This document shows positions 47,182-55,728 of a stretch of 64,000 bases of DNA, one piece after another. The notes beneath the pieces were generated by a model. It was not told the DNA's origin and made no database searches. It was given only the letters and a program-made list of their open reading frames with translations. The stretch spans positions 62,001 to 126,000 of the forward strand of contig DATMAB010000013.1 of assembly GCA_035573675.1 (NCBI GenBank), given 5' to 3'. The position numbers were made by a program, and so were the translations under genes. The stretch is from Terriglobales bacterium. GTDB taxonomy: Bacteria; Acidobacteriota; Terriglobia; Terriglobales; Acidobacteriaceae. Positions within the stretch are counted from its first letter, which is position 1; each line of letters begins with the position of its first letter.

Positions 47182-47254
47182 GCCGTCATCCTGAGTGAGG
47201 GAGGGCTCCCGCGCGCCTGCTCAAGCGCGGGAAACCCCGAGCGAAGGACCTCGG
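47182..47254. repeat. dispersed GTCATCCTGAG element, copy 1
   Basis: GCCGTCATCCTGAGTGAGGG followed by a TCCCGCGC/GCGCGGGA hairpin, then GAGCGAAGGACCTCGG. The same layout recurs at 52915-52986. It lies between two genes and has no frame of its own. Confidence 0.8.
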
Positions 47255-47296
47255 TTTTCAGCGTGCGGCTACAATCGCTGCGCCACGGGAGGCCCT

Positions 47297-47710
47297 ATGA
47301 AATTCCACACCGAATACCTGACCTTCAACACCCGCAAGCACCGCGAGTACATCCACATCACTCCGCAGGTGGAAGCGGCCGTCGGCAAGAGCGGCGTGAA
47401 GGAGGGCATGGTCCTGGTCTCGGCCATGCACATCACCGCCTCGGTCTATGTGAACGACCACGAATCCGGCTTGATCGCCGATATCGACGAATGGCTGGAG
47501 AAGCTGGCGCCCTTCCGCAAGGATTACCGCCACCACCACACCGGCGAAACCAACGGCGACTCCCACCTGAAGAGCCTGCTCATGCACCACGAGGTCACGC
47601 TGCCTATCACCAACGGCCGGCTCGACCTCGGCCCCTGGCAGCGGGTCTTCTACGCCGAATTCGACGGCCGCCGTCCCAAGCGTGTGATCATCAAGGTGAT
47701 GGGCGAGTAA
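47297..47710 (+). CDS. YjbQ family (UPF0047) protein
   Basis: 137 residues from the ATG at 47297 with GGGAGG upstream. Family core is complete: [80 protein letters not shown] and [20 protein letters not shown]. Conserved histidines ([18 protein letters not shown]) fit a metal-binding site. E. coli YjbQ has weak thiamine-phosphate-synthase activity; the physiological role is unsettled. Confidence 0.93.
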   Translation: MKFHTEYLTFNTRKHREYIHITPQVEAAVGKSGVKEGMVLVSAMHITASVYVNDHESGLIADIDEWLEKLAPFRKDYRHHHTGETNGDSHLKSLLMHHEVTLPITNGRLDLGPWQRVFYAEFDGRRPKRVIIKVMGE

Positions 47711-47761
47711 GCGCATCTCCGCGCCGGGCTGCGCCTCGCCCACAACCCACGAAGGCTCGGG

Positions 47762-48208
47762 TTACACCGCCACCGTCTCGGCCACCCGCACCAACGCCTG
47801 CATCCGCACCGGCGTGGAGAGCGAGCGCGTCACCAGGCATGAGCGCTCGGCCTTCTCCAGCAGGCGCATCCCGCGGTCGCGGTCGTGCTCATGGGCGACG
47901 GTCAGCACCGGACGCAGTTCGAGGTCCGTGAAGCGGAAGCCTCCCTCGCTTTTGGCGAGCGTGCCCACGGCGCTCACTTCCAGATCCAGCGCCTCGAACT
48001 TCGACATCTCGGCGATGGCCGCGAACGTGGCCACGAAGCAACTGCTCACCGCCGCCACGAAGAAATGCTCCGGTGTCCAGAACCCGATCTCGCCCTGGAA
48101 CTCCGGCGGCGCGGAAAAATCCAGGTCCTGCGTCACTCCTTCGCCCAGTACCCGGCCGCGGCGGCCCTCGGTCCAGTGCGCATCCACCTTGTAGCGGTAA
48201 TCGGTCAT
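47762..48208 (-). CDS. OsmC/Ohr family protein
   Basis: 148 residues. Family features: MTDYRYKVDAHWTEGRRGRV, FSAPPEFQGEIGFWTPEHFF, VAAVSSCFVATFAAIAEMSK with the first redox cysteine, and RLLEKAERSCLVTRSLSTPV with the second. Two reactive cysteines at these positions are the thiol-peroxidase pair of OsmC/Ohr proteins acting on organic hydroperoxides. More like the YhfA/OsmC-like branch than Ohr by sequence feel. Monocistronic, convergent with YjbQ, and 38 bp after a periplasmic-protein gene on the same strand. Confidence 0.9.
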   Translation of the reverse strand: MTDYRYKVDAHWTEGRRGRVLGEGVTQDLDFSAPPEFQGEIGFWTPEHFFVAAVSSCFVATFAAIAEMSKFEALDLEVSAVGTLAKSEGGFRFTDLELRPVLTVAHEHDRDRGMRLLEKAERSCLVTRSLSTPVRMQALVRVAETVAV

Positions 48209-48246
48209 TTCTTCCTCCTTTACCCGGCCGCTCGGCGGCCTTCACG

Positions 48247-48909
48247 TCATGATTCCTTCCGCATACCCAGTTCTTCGCCCAGTTCCCGATGCTGCTTGCG
48301 CCAGCGCTCAGTCGCTTTCTCCACGTCGCGGGCATGTTGCCGGATGCGCGCGCGATCCATTTGCGGCTTCTCGAGCTCGACGTCGAGCTCTTGCAGCGCT
48401 TCGTGCATGCGGCTGCGTTCACGGTCCATCTTGCGGATGTGATCGCGCAACGCATCCTTCTGCTCCGGGCTCATTTCCTTTATCAGCCGCACATGCGCTT
48501 GCTCCATCTCCTGGTAGCGCTCCCGCAGTTGGTCGCGAAGTCTCTGCGCCTGCTCAGCACTGAAACCGCCTCCGCGCGCTGCCTGTTGCAGCTCGCGCGC
48601 CTGCGTCCGCACACGGTCCTGCGCCTGTGTGCAGGCCCGGTACTGGTCGCGTTGCTCGTCGCTAGCCCGGATGCGATCCCGATCCCGGTCGCGATCCCGG
48701 TCCATATCGCCCGGCCCCTGGCCCTGCATGCCGGGCTGCTGCTGACCTTGCTGGCCCATCTGGCCCTGCTGACCTTGCTGCCCCATTTGGCCCATGCTGG
48801 AACCTTGCTTCTGTCCTCCCTGCATACCCCCGCCGCCGCGCATCTGCGCAAACGCGGTCGGAGTTGCCAACGCCAACGCGACCATGAGTGCTAATGCTTT
48901 AGGGTTCAT
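48247..48909 (-). CDS. periplasmic Gln/Gly- and Asp/Arg-rich helical protein
   Basis: 220 residues with GGAGGCAAGAG ahead of the ATG. Signal peptide PKALALMVALALATPTAFAQ. A Gln/Gly/Met-rich low-complexity segment (about 23-70) is followed by a DR repeat (MDRDRDRDRDRIRASDEQRD), then a long amphipathic coiled-coil (about 95-215: QRLRDQLRERYQEMEQAHVR; LIKEMSPEQKDALRDHIRKM). The MSPEQKDALRDHI run resembles periplasmic LTXXQ/CpxP-Spy-like metal or chaperone proteins only loosely. Function unknown. Confidence 0.75.
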   Translation of the reverse strand: MNPKALALMVALALATPTAFAQMRGGGGMQGGQKQGSSMGQMGQQGQQGQMGQQGQQQPGMQGQGPGDMDRDRDRDRDRIRASDEQRDQYRACTQAQDRVRTQARELQQAARGGGFSAEQAQRLRDQLRERYQEMEQAHVRLIKEMSPEQKDALRDHIRKMDRERSRMHEALQELDVELEKPQMDRARIRQHARDVEKATERWRKQHRELGEELGMRKES

Positions 48910-49054
48910 CTCTTGCCTCCATCAAGAATCGGGAGACATCTGGCTTAGGTGCATTCCAGGTGCTTCCTCTTGTATCTTCGATGCTCCCGCGAAACTCGCC
49001 TATGATGCGCGTCACACGCAGCTGTGAGCCTTGTGCCCTCATCCCGATGGGTAG

Positions 49055-49074
49055 AGACGTTGCTTGCAACGTCT
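49055..49074. repeat. AGACGTTGC palindrome
   Basis: AGACGTTGC-TT-GCAACGTCT, a perfect 9-bp dyad preceded by GTAG. Same type as 42783-42802. The gap 48910-49126 contains nothing else that I can support. Confidence 0.75.
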
Positions 49075-49126
49075 AGGAACAGGCGTTCTCTAGCCCCAGC
49101 GCAGATACGCGCTTGGAACGTCTTCC

Positions 49127-49160
49127 AAAACAAAACGGCCGCCGCTTTCCGCGACGGCCG
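49127..49160 (-). terminator. intrinsic terminator of the small membrane-protein gene
   Basis: On the minus strand CGGCCGTCGC-GGAAA-GCGGCGGCCG (one mismatch) is followed by TTTTGTTTT, 21 bp after the stop of the gene at 49181-49333. Confidence 0.8.
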
Positions 49161-49180
49161 CTCTCGAGAGGCGGAGAAAG

Positions 49181-49333
49181 TTAGAAGGTCACAATGAACT
49201 TTACGATGGCGTCCTGGTAACGCCCGATAAACTGCCACGACGCCGCCAGCAACACCAGGGCCGGGGCTAGGAGCAGCGTGATCTCCGCTGTTCTTGCTAA
49301 CGCCGACCTGGTAGCTTCCCTTACCCTATCCAT
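49181..49333 (-). CDS. 50-residue single-span membrane protein
   Basis: The frame from the ATG at 49333 encodes 50 residues: a charged start (MDRVREATRSALARTAE), one membrane helix (ITLLLAPALVLLAASWQFIG) and RYQDAIVKFIVTF. GAGGAGTGGAG precedes the ATG and an intrinsic terminator follows the stop, so this is a well-framed transcription unit. The shape recalls Flp-type pilin fragments, or small stress membrane proteins, but I cannot assign it. Confidence 0.7.
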   Translation of the reverse strand: MDRVREATRSALARTAEITLLLAPALVLLAASWQFIGRYQDAIVKFIVTF

Positions 49334-49416
49334 GATTACTCCACTCCTCGATGGAATGCCGCCATCGTAGCCGGGTCCTCGAACCCTGAAAATGGCCCGT
49401 TGGTAGGATTACAAAG

Positions 49417-49448
49417 GTTACGTTACCCCTCGAGACAGGTAACGTAAC
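49417..49448. promoter_or_regulatory. perfect 11-bp dyad between divergent genes, candidate operator
   Basis: GTTACGTTACC and GGTAACGTAAC flank a 10-base spacer. A further half (GGTTACGGTT) lies at about 49466. It sits between the small membrane-protein gene and the spermidine-synthase-like gene, a usual place for a regulator site; no regulator is encoded next to it. Confidence 0.5.
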
Positions 49449-49513
49449 TCTATTTCTTTCATCAGGTTACGGTTGACGTTGCGAAGAGCGGAGGCCTTCC
49501 TGAGACCGCCCCG

Positions 49514-51622
49514 GTGTACACTTGCCGCTCTTCGCCCTTGACCCGACGCACCCTCTACGGCCTGACCATCTTCCTCAGTGCCTTCCTGCTCTTCCAGGTC
49601 CAGCCCATCCTCGGCAAGTACATCCTGCCCTGGTTCGGAGGCACGCCCGCCGTCTGGACCGCCTGCCTGCTCTTCTTTCAGACCATGCTGCTCGTCGGAT
49701 ATCTCTACAGCCACACGCTTGCGGTCCGCTTCAGCCCGAGCAGCCAGGTTGCGATCCACACGGCCCTTCTGGCGTCTTCCCTGGCCTGGATCTTCTACCA
49801 GGCCCAACGCTGGGGAACGCCCGTCCTGCCTCCCTCCGCAGAGAGACTCGTCAGTGCCACGCACCCGACGCTGGACGTCCTGTTCCTGCTGCTCGCCGCC
49901 GTCGGTGTACCCTACTTCCTGCTCTCAAGCACCGGCCCGCTCCTGCAGGCCTGGTTCGCTCGCGCGCAGCAGGCTTCGCCCTACCGCCTCTACGCGCTTT
50001 CCAATGCCGGCTCGCTTCTCGGGCTCTTGAGCTATCCCTTCGCCGTCGAACCGGCCCTCTCTCTGCGGACACAAGGCCGTATGTGGACCTGGGGATACGT
50101 CGCCTTCGTCGTGGGCTGCGCCGCTTGCGCATGGAGCGCCGGCCGCAGCGCCGCGCCGTCCGATCCGGCGCCCATCGCGAACGATTCCCCGCCCGCGCGC
50201 GGCGCCCTCCTGTTGTGGGCCGCGCTGGCCGCTTGCGCTTCCGCCATGCTGCTGGCCACTACCAACCAGATCTCGCAGGAAGTGGCCGTGGTTCCTTTCC
50301 TGTGGGTGCTGCCGCTGAGCGTCTATCTCGCCACGCTCATCGTCTGCTTCGACGCCCCGCGCTGGTACGCCCGGCGCTGGATGAAGTTCCTGATGGTCGC
50401 AGCCCTGGTCGCCCCGGTTCTGCTGTTCATCGGGCCCTACGCCGGCTTTCTGGTTCAGCTTGCCGGCTTCTCGCTCATCCTGCTGGTGGTGTGCATGGTC
50501 TGCCACGGCGAGCTGGTCCGCCTGAAGCCCGCCGCGCAACATCTCACCTTCTTCTATCTCGCGCTTTCCGGCGGCGCTGCTGCAGGCTCAGCGTTCGTGG
50601 CATTGCTCGCGCCGCGCCTCTTCCCAGCCTACTGGGAGTTCCACATCTCGCTCTGGACCTGCTGCCTGCTCGCCGTAATCGTGCTGGTGCGCGACCGGCA
50701 GCGTCTTTTCTATCGCGACGGATTCGGCCCGGGGTTTTACCTTGCCCTGGTGGGGCTTGCGGTCCTGGCCTCCGAACTCGGACTGCATGCCTGGTGGCAG
50801 ACGCGCAACACGCTCGAAGTCGCCCGCAATTTCTTTGGCGTGGTGGCTGTGCGCGAAGACTTCGACTACGACAACACCTACTTGCGCATCCGGGTCCTCC
50901 GCCACGGTGGCATCACCCACGGCCTGCAGTACCAGGACGAGCGCCTGCGCACTCAGCCTACTGCCTACTTCGTCCCGGAAAGCGGCGTAGGCCTCGCCTT
51001 TGCATCGTTGCGAAGCCGCGCGTCATCCGGCTTGCGCATCGGCGTGGTCGGCCTCGGCATCGGCACGCTGGCCGCCTACGGCCGCGAAGGGGACTCCATC
51101 CGCTTCTACGAGATCAACCCGGAAGTGACGCGCATCGCCCGAGGCCCGCTCTTCTCTTATCTTCGGGATGCGCAGGCGCGTGTCGAGATCGTCGCCGGCG
51201 ACGGGCGTCTCTCGCTCGAGCACGAACTCACGCAGGGCTCGCAGCAGTTCGATCTGCTCGTGCTCGACGCCTTCACCAGCGGCGCGCCGCCCGTCCATCT
51301 GCTTACGCGTGAAGCGTTCGACCTGTACCTTGCGCATCTCGCGCCGCAGGGCATCCTGGCTGTGAACGTGTCCAACCGCGCTCTCGATCTGCGGCCCGTC
51401 GTCCAGCGCGCCGCTGCGCACTCCGGCCTTGCGCTCACCTGGACGTATCTCCCGCCCGCCGGCCCGTTCCATCCCGGCGGCAGTTGGATGTTGCTCGCCC
51501 GCGACCCGCAGCTCCTCCGGGAACCTCCCCTCACCACCGCCGCCAGCCCGCTTCCCCCTCCACCTGCCAACTTCCGCCAGTGGACGGACGACTACAGCAA
51601 CCTGTTCCAGGTCTTGAAATAG
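49514..51622 (+). CDS. membrane-fused spermidine synthase-like protein
   Basis: 702 residues from the GTG at 49514 (a TTG at 49538 would also fit). The N-terminal half has about ten membrane segments (LTIFLSAFLLFQVQPILGKY; LLFFQTMLLVGYLYSHTLAV; YFLLSSTGPLLQAWFARAQQ). The C-terminal third (about 430-650) is a polyamine-synthase/methyltransferase fold: RIGVVGLGIGTLAAYGREGD, IRFYEINPEVTRIARGPLFS, VEIVAGDGRLSLEHEL, LLVLDAFTSGAPPVHLL. The FQVQPILGKYILPWFGGTPA start is typical of the fused family of bacteria. The catalytic Asp/Glu set and substrate are not proven, so polyamine synthesis is only one possibility. Confidence 0.88.
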   Translation: MYTCRSSPLTRRTLYGLTIFLSAFLLFQVQPILGKYILPWFGGTPAVWTACLLFFQTMLLVGYLYSHTLAVRFSPSSQVAIHTALLASSLAWIFYQAQRWGTPVLPPSAERLVSATHPTLDVLFLLLAAVGVPYFLLSSTGPLLQAWFARAQQASPYRLYALSNAGSLLGLLSYPFAVEPALSLRTQGRMWTWGYVAFVVGCAACAWSAGRSAAPSDPAPIANDSPPARGALLLWAALAACASAMLLATTNQISQEVAVVPFLWVLPLSVYLATLIVCFDAPRWYARRWMKFLMVAALVAPVLLFIGPYAGFLVQLAGFSLILLVVCMVCHGELVRLKPAAQHLTFFYLALSGGAAAGSAFVALLAPRLFPAYWEFHISLWTCCLLAVIVLVRDRQRLFYRDGFGPGFYLALVGLAVLASELGLHAWWQTRNTLEVARNFFGVVAVREDFDYDNTYLRIRVLRHGGITHGLQYQDERLRTQPTAYFVPESGVGLAFASLRSRASSGLRIGVVGLGIGTLAAYGREGDSIRFYEINPEVTRIARGPLFSYLRDAQARVEIVAGDGRLSLEHELTQGSQQFDLLVLDAFTSGAPPVHLLTREAFDLYLAHLAPQGILAVNVSNRALDLRPVVQRAAAHSGLALTWTYLPPAGPFHPGGSWMLLARDPQLLREPPLTTAASPLPPPPANFRQWTDDYSNLFQVLK

Positions 51623-51640
51623 CGGGGATTGGGGGGACTT

Positions 51641-51766
51641 TTACGGCAGCGGCTTCAGCAGCGCCGCCGTCGAAGCCAGCTTCTCGGCCACCGGCCGGAT
51701 GATGGCCGCCAGGCCCCAGAACAGCAGCACAGTGGACACGATGGTCGTCAGGACGTTGTCCCTCAC
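51641..51766 (-). CDS. possible 41-residue small membrane protein
   Basis: A GTG-started frame on the minus strand encodes VRDNVLTTIVSTVLLFWGLA, then AIIRPVAEKLASTAALLKPL. One clear membrane helix. No strong Shine-Dalgarno. It is convergent with the spermidine-synthase-like gene. The gap 51767-51986 has nothing else evident. May be non-coding. Confidence 0.35.
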   Translation of the reverse strand: MRDNVLTTIVSTVLLFWGLAAIIRPVAEKLASTAALLKPLP

Positions 51767-51986
51767 TGCAACTTCGGGAAGATTCGCCCAGAGCAGGCTT
51801 CTGTCGCAGGTAGAGACATTACGCGCTCATCGTTGTCTTTTGTCTATTAACGAATCGGGTTCTCCCCGCCCGCGAACGGCCCGGGAGGCGATTCCGTGGC
51901 CAAATCAGCCCCGAAACGGCGGTTTTCGCAGCCTTCCATGTCCCGCCTTCCTCGCCGCAGTTAACTCCGTTGTAAACTCCTGCCCC

Positions 51987-52904
51987 ATGCGGGCTCTTAC
52001 CGAGCAGGACCTTCACCGCCTTCTCGACCCCGTGGCGGTCGTCGAGGTCATCGAGCAGGCCTTCCGCCGCGACTATCGCTCGACGGCGGTCCTGCCCGCC
52101 CGCACCCACATGCCCATCCCCGGCGGCATCCTGCTGATGATGCCCTGCTACGACTCCGCCCTGCCCGCTCTGGGCGTCAAGCTGGTTACGGTCACGAGGA
52201 CCGGCATCCAGGCGCACTACTCCCTGCTCGATCCCGCTACCGGCACGCTGCTCGCGGCCATGGAAGCCAACTGGCTCACTGATCTGCGCACCGCGGCCAC
52301 GTCGGCGGTCGCCACGAGGCACTTGATGCGTTCCGGCGCTTCCACCCTGGGCATCTTCGGCACAGGACGCCAGGCTTGGGCGCATCTCCTGGTATTTCAG
52401 AAGCTGTGGAGCTTTCGCCGCGTGTTGGTCTGCGGCTCGACTCCGGTAGCCACCCTCGACTTCTGTCGCCGTGTCGCCGGCGAACTCGGACTCCACGCCG
52501 AACCCGCCGACCACGCTGCGTGCGCCGCACACGCCGACGTCATCTGCTGCTGTACCACCGCGACCGAACCGCTCTTCGATGGCAGCGGGTTGCGTCCGGG
52601 CACGCACCTGAATCTGGTCGGCGCTTTCCGCCCCGACACGCGCGAGGTGGATGACCTCACCATCCAGCGCGCCCGTGTCGTGGTGGACACCTGCGAAGGC
52701 GCTCTGGCCGAAGCCGGCGACCTGCTCATCCCGCTCGCCGGCGGCGCCATCTCACGCAGCCACTTCCTCGCCGACCTGCATGAACTCATCTCCGGCAAGA
52801 CGCGCGTGCGCACCGCCGACGACGACATCACCTTGTTCAAGAGCGTGGGCTGCGCGCTGGAGGACCTGGTGGTCGCGCAGCTTGCGTTTCAAGAAGGATG
52901 TTAA
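51987..52904 (+). CDS. ornithine cyclodeaminase / mu-crystallin family protein
   Basis: 305 residues from the ATG at 51987. Motifs: LTEQDLHRLLDPVAVVEVIE, PARTHMPIPGGILLMMPCYD, ALGVKLVTV, GTLLAAMEANWLTDLRTAAT and SAVATRHLMRSGASTLGIFG (NAD-binding G-x-G-x-Q in FGTGRQAWAHL), VICCCTTATEPLFDGSGLRP and LNLVGAFRPDTREVDD. The substrate-side lysine/arginine (VKLVTV) and Asp (GAFRPD) are kept. The family includes ornithine cyclodeaminase, ketimine reductase, and alanine or lysine dehydrogenases, so substrate is open. Confidence 0.9.
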   Translation: MRALTEQDLHRLLDPVAVVEVIEQAFRRDYRSTAVLPARTHMPIPGGILLMMPCYDSALPALGVKLVTVTRTGIQAHYSLLDPATGTLLAAMEANWLTDLRTAATSAVATRHLMRSGASTLGIFGTGRQAWAHLLVFQKLWSFRRVLVCGSTPVATLDFCRRVAGELGLHAEPADHAACAAHADVICCCTTATEPLFDGSGLRPGTHLNLVGAFRPDTREVDDLTIQRARVVVDTCEGALAEAGDLLIPLAGGAISRSHFLADLHELISGKTRVRTADDDITLFKSVGCALEDLVVAQLAFQEGC

Positions 52905-52914
52905 AACCTGGCTG

Positions 52915-52986
52915 GCCGTCATCCTGAGCGAGGGAGGCTTCCCGCCCGCTCTTTCCAGGGCGGGAAACCCGAGCGAAGGATCTCGG
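52915..52986. repeat. dispersed GTCATCCTGAG element, copy 2
   Basis: GCCGTCATCCTGAGCGAGGG, a hairpin of TTCCCGCCC / GGGCGGGAA, then GAGCGAAGGATCTCGG. It matches copy 1 at 47182-47254 in both ends, with different hairpin arms. It starts 11 bp after the stop of the preceding gene. Confidence 0.85.
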
Positions 52987-53035
52987 GTTTGTTTTCCTGA
53001 CGACTGGCGACTCCCAACTGCTAACCGCTTATCGC

Positions 53036-55042
53036 TTATCGCCTCACTGCCTCGACCTGAACCCGCGCATCGTTGTAGCACGCCTGCCCCGCCACCTCGC
53101 TCACCGTGGCCGGACACAACGCGGTGGCAGTGAACCCGTTCAGCGAAGCCCTGCGCCACGCGCCCTTGGGCATCGAGACCACGCCCGGGCGCACGCGCCC
53201 GCTCACCTTGGCGCGGCACACCACTTCGCCCAGGCGGTTGAATACGCGCACGCGGTCGCCCTCGCCGATGCCGCGCGCCGCGGCGTCGTCGGGATGGAGC
53301 GTCAGGCGCAACTCCGCCAGGTTGAACTCGCCCAGCGTGCTCGAGATCAATCTCGACGTCGACGGGCTGATCATCGCCAGCGGATGCTCGGCGTCTTCCA
53401 CGGGCGCGTATCGGTACGGCGCCGCACCCAGGCACGCCGGCGCCAAGTGAATCTTCTTGTCCGCGGTCAGAGGATAGATGTCCTGGAACAGCACCGGCCC
53501 TTTGCCGGGGAAGTCATAAGTCTCGCAGCCGCCCGCCGCCAGCTTCTCCGCCGCCGGATGTTTCCCGCTCATGTGCGTGGCCGCCGCCAGGTTCCGCACC
53601 CAGGTCGCATCGTCCCAGGCAAACGGAGCGTCGGTGAACCCCAGGGCGCGCCCCAGGGCGCCGAACACTTCGATGTTCGAGCGCGCCTCGCCGCGCGCCG
53701 CGATCACCGGACGCACGCCGCCTACCACGTAGCTGCCGTAGGCTTTGCGCACGTCGTAGTGTTCCAGGAAGGTGGTCGCCGGCAGCAGGATGTCGGCGTA
53801 CGCAGCCGTATCCGTCATCACCTGCTCGTGCAATACCGTAAACAGGTCTTCACGACTCAAGCCGCGCAGCACTGCCTTCTGGTCGGGCACCGTCGCGGCC
53901 GGATTGCAGTTGTAAATGAACAGCGCCTTCACCGGCGGATCGAGCCGGTCGTTCAGAAGCTCGCCCAACTGCGTCATGTTCAGCTCACGCGTCTGCCACT
54001 TCAGCTCGCCCAGCAGCCGCGTATTGTCGAGCTTTCCGGCGCCGCCGTTGCTCAGCGTGTATCCGCCGCCGCGCACCCCGAACTTGCCCAGCAGCGCCGG
54101 CATGGCCAGCACCGCCGCCATCGCCTGCCCCGCGTTGCGATTGCGCTCCACGCCCCAGCCCAGGCGCAGCAGCGCGGGCGAAGTCTCCGCCCACTTGTCC
54201 GCCAGCTTGCGGATACCATCCGCCGCAACGCGCGCCGTCTGTGCCGCACGTTCCAGCGGCCACTCCCGTGCCGCGGCCAACAGGGTATCAAGGCCTGTTG
54301 CATGCTTCGCCAGGAACTCGCGGTCGAAGCGGCCCCGCTCCTCCCAATAGTGGATCATCCCCAGCGCCAGCGGCAGGTCGGCGCCGGGATACACCGGCAG
54401 ATGCAGGTCCGTTTCGGCATCGGAGAAATTCTGGGCCGGATCCACCGTGGCGATGAACGCGCCCCGCCGCTTGGCCTCGCGCAGGAACGGCACCAGGTGG
54501 ATGTTGCTGGCCTTGGGGTTCGCGCCCCAGATCACGATGAAGCGCGCGTGCACGAAATCTTCGAAGGCCACGCCCGGCATCTTGCCGTACATCCCCAGGG
54601 CGACCTCCGTGGCGTGCGCGGCGCATAGCGTGCGCCCCAGCCGCGACGCACCCAGCCGCGCGAACAGCAGGTCGTCGAGCGTGCCGTCCGTCATCCAGCC
54701 GTTCGACCCTCCGTAGTGATACGGCAGGATGGCTTCCCCGCCCCACTTCTTCTGCACCTCGCGGAACCGCGCCACGATTTCCGCTATCGCCTCATCCCAG
54801 GAGATGCGCTCGAACTTCCCCGCGCCTTTCGGCCCGGTGCGCCGCATGGGATAAAGCAGCCGCTCGCCGCTGTACACCCGCTCGCCGAAGCGGCGGACTT
54901 TGGAACAGATGAACCCGCCCGTCACCGGATGGCCGTTTTCGGCCGCGCCGATGGAAGTGATTTTGCCGTCCTCCACCGTCACGCCCAGCGCGCACGTATC
55001 CGGACAATCCAGCGGACAGGTCGTTTTCAGAGTCTCGGGCAT
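53036..55042 (-). CDS. molybdopterin-dependent oxidoreductase (DMSO reductase superfamily)
   Basis: 668 residues from the ATG at 55042 (MPETLKTTC). The N-terminal 4Fe-4S motif is TTCPLDCPDTCALGV with the fourth Cys in GGFICSK. The body shows YPMRRTGPKGAGKFERISWD, ISWDEAIAEIVARFREVQ, YGGSNGWMTDGTLDDLLFAR, VIWGANPKASNIHLV, LRLGWGVERNRNAGQAM, LFIYNCNPAATVPDQ and, near the end, the molydopterin-binding C-terminal domain (RLTLHPDDAAARGIGEGDRV). No Tat signal is evident, so it is probably cytoplasmic. Similar to formate dehydrogenase-like or thiosulfate/polysulfide-type FdhF-like proteins; substrate unknown. No electron-transfer partner is adjacent. Confidence 0.9.
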   Translation of the reverse strand: MPETLKTTCPLDCPDTCALGVTVEDGKITSIGAAENGHPVTGGFICSKVRRFGERVYSGERLLYPMRRTGPKGAGKFERISWDEAIAEIVARFREVQKKWGGEAILPYHYGGSNGWMTDGTLDDLLFARLGASRLGRTLCAAHATEVALGMYGKMPGVAFEDFVHARFIVIWGANPKASNIHLVPFLREAKRRGAFIATVDPAQNFSDAETDLHLPVYPGADLPLALGMIHYWEERGRFDREFLAKHATGLDTLLAAAREWPLERAAQTARVAADGIRKLADKWAETSPALLRLGWGVERNRNAGQAMAAVLAMPALLGKFGVRGGGYTLSNGGAGKLDNTRLLGELKWQTRELNMTQLGELLNDRLDPPVKALFIYNCNPAATVPDQKAVLRGLSREDLFTVLHEQVMTDTAAYADILLPATTFLEHYDVRKAYGSYVVGGVRPVIAARGEARSNIEVFGALGRALGFTDAPFAWDDATWVRNLAAATHMSGKHPAAEKLAAGGCETYDFPGKGPVLFQDIYPLTADKKIHLAPACLGAAPYRYAPVEDAEHPLAMISPSTSRLISSTLGEFNLAELRLTLHPDDAAARGIGEGDRVRVFNRLGEVVCRAKVSGRVRPGVVSMPKGAWRRASLNGFTATALCPATVSEVAGQACYNDARVQVEAVRR

Positions 55043-55267
55043 CGTCGTTAAGGCTAGCGCAAGTTGGCTGCCGGCTGAAAGGGCCATGTCGCTCGTGGCT
55101 ATTGGCTCCTGACTTCTAGCTTCTAGCTCCTAGCTTCTGGCTAAAGACTTACCCACATCGTCGGCAGAAGCTTCCGCTAAACGGCACGATGGAAGTCGTG
55201 CCCCTCCGAAAGCATGTCGTTTACCCACGGAGGGAATCTAGCCAACACGACCCCGCCAGGTCCTAGA

Positions 55268-55693
55268 ATGCCGCAGGTCACAGCCATGTCTCGTTTGCAA
55301 TCTGCGTTCGGCGCGCTCGTCCTCACGCAGGCGGCTCACTCTGCTGAAGAGTACGTGGGGCGGCTCTGGGAAACCTTCCCGCCGGCCCGCTTCCTGTCCG
55401 GATTGGTATCGCCGGATCGAGAACTGGGGTTCATCGTTATCAACGTAGCCCTCATAGCGTTCGGCGTCTGGTGCTTCTTCTGGCCCGTACGCCGCCGCTG
55501 GCCATCCGCGACGCCGCTAGGCTGGGTTTGGGTGGCGGTGGAGGTGATGAATGGTGTCGGCCATCCGCTTTGGTCGGTTCGGGTTGGCGGATACACGCCC
55601 GGCGTCGCCACGGCCCCGGTGCTGCTGATCTTGGCCATCTGCCTGGCCTGGCAGCTGCGAGACCTGGAACGGCGCTCGTCCGCGCCCGGTTGA
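55268..55693 (+). CDS. HXXEE-type membrane protein
   Basis: 141 residues from the ATG at 55268 (another at 55286). The N-terminal TQAAHSAEEYVGRLWETFPP holds the H-x-x-E-E motif, and NGVGHPLWSVRVGGYTPGVA the second conserved His region; four membrane helices are visible (ELGFIVINVALIAFGVWCFF; ATAPVLLILAICLAW). Motifs suggest a small di-metal or hydrolase-like membrane family, function unknown. Its stop lies inside the -35 element of the antitoxin promoter. Confidence 0.75.
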   Translation: MPQVTAMSRLQSAFGALVLTQAAHSAEEYVGRLWETFPPARFLSGLVSPDRELGFIVINVALIAFGVWCFFWPVRRRWPSATPLGWVWVAVEVMNGVGHPLWSVRVGGYTPGVATAPVLLILAICLAWQLRDLERRSSAPG

Positions 55694-55728
55694 CAGATTG
55701 CCGTACCTAATGATATGGTTAGCCATAT
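55690..55728 (+). promoter_or_regulatory. antitoxin promoter with overlapping palindromic operator
   Basis: TTGACA at 55690-55695 and TATGGT at 55714-55719 are 18 bases apart. The palindrome ATATGG-TTAG-CCATAT (55713-55728) covers the -10 element and reaches into the ATG at 55727. Transcription would start within a few bases of that ATG, so the mRNA would be leaderless or nearly so. This is an autoregulated toxin-antitoxin arrangement. Confidence 0.65.

Noticed and set aside
49522-51312. 596-residue frame overlapping the spermidine-synthase-like gene
   Set aside because: Arg/Pro/Ala-rich shadow frame; the chosen frame has coherent membrane helices and a methyltransferase-like fold.
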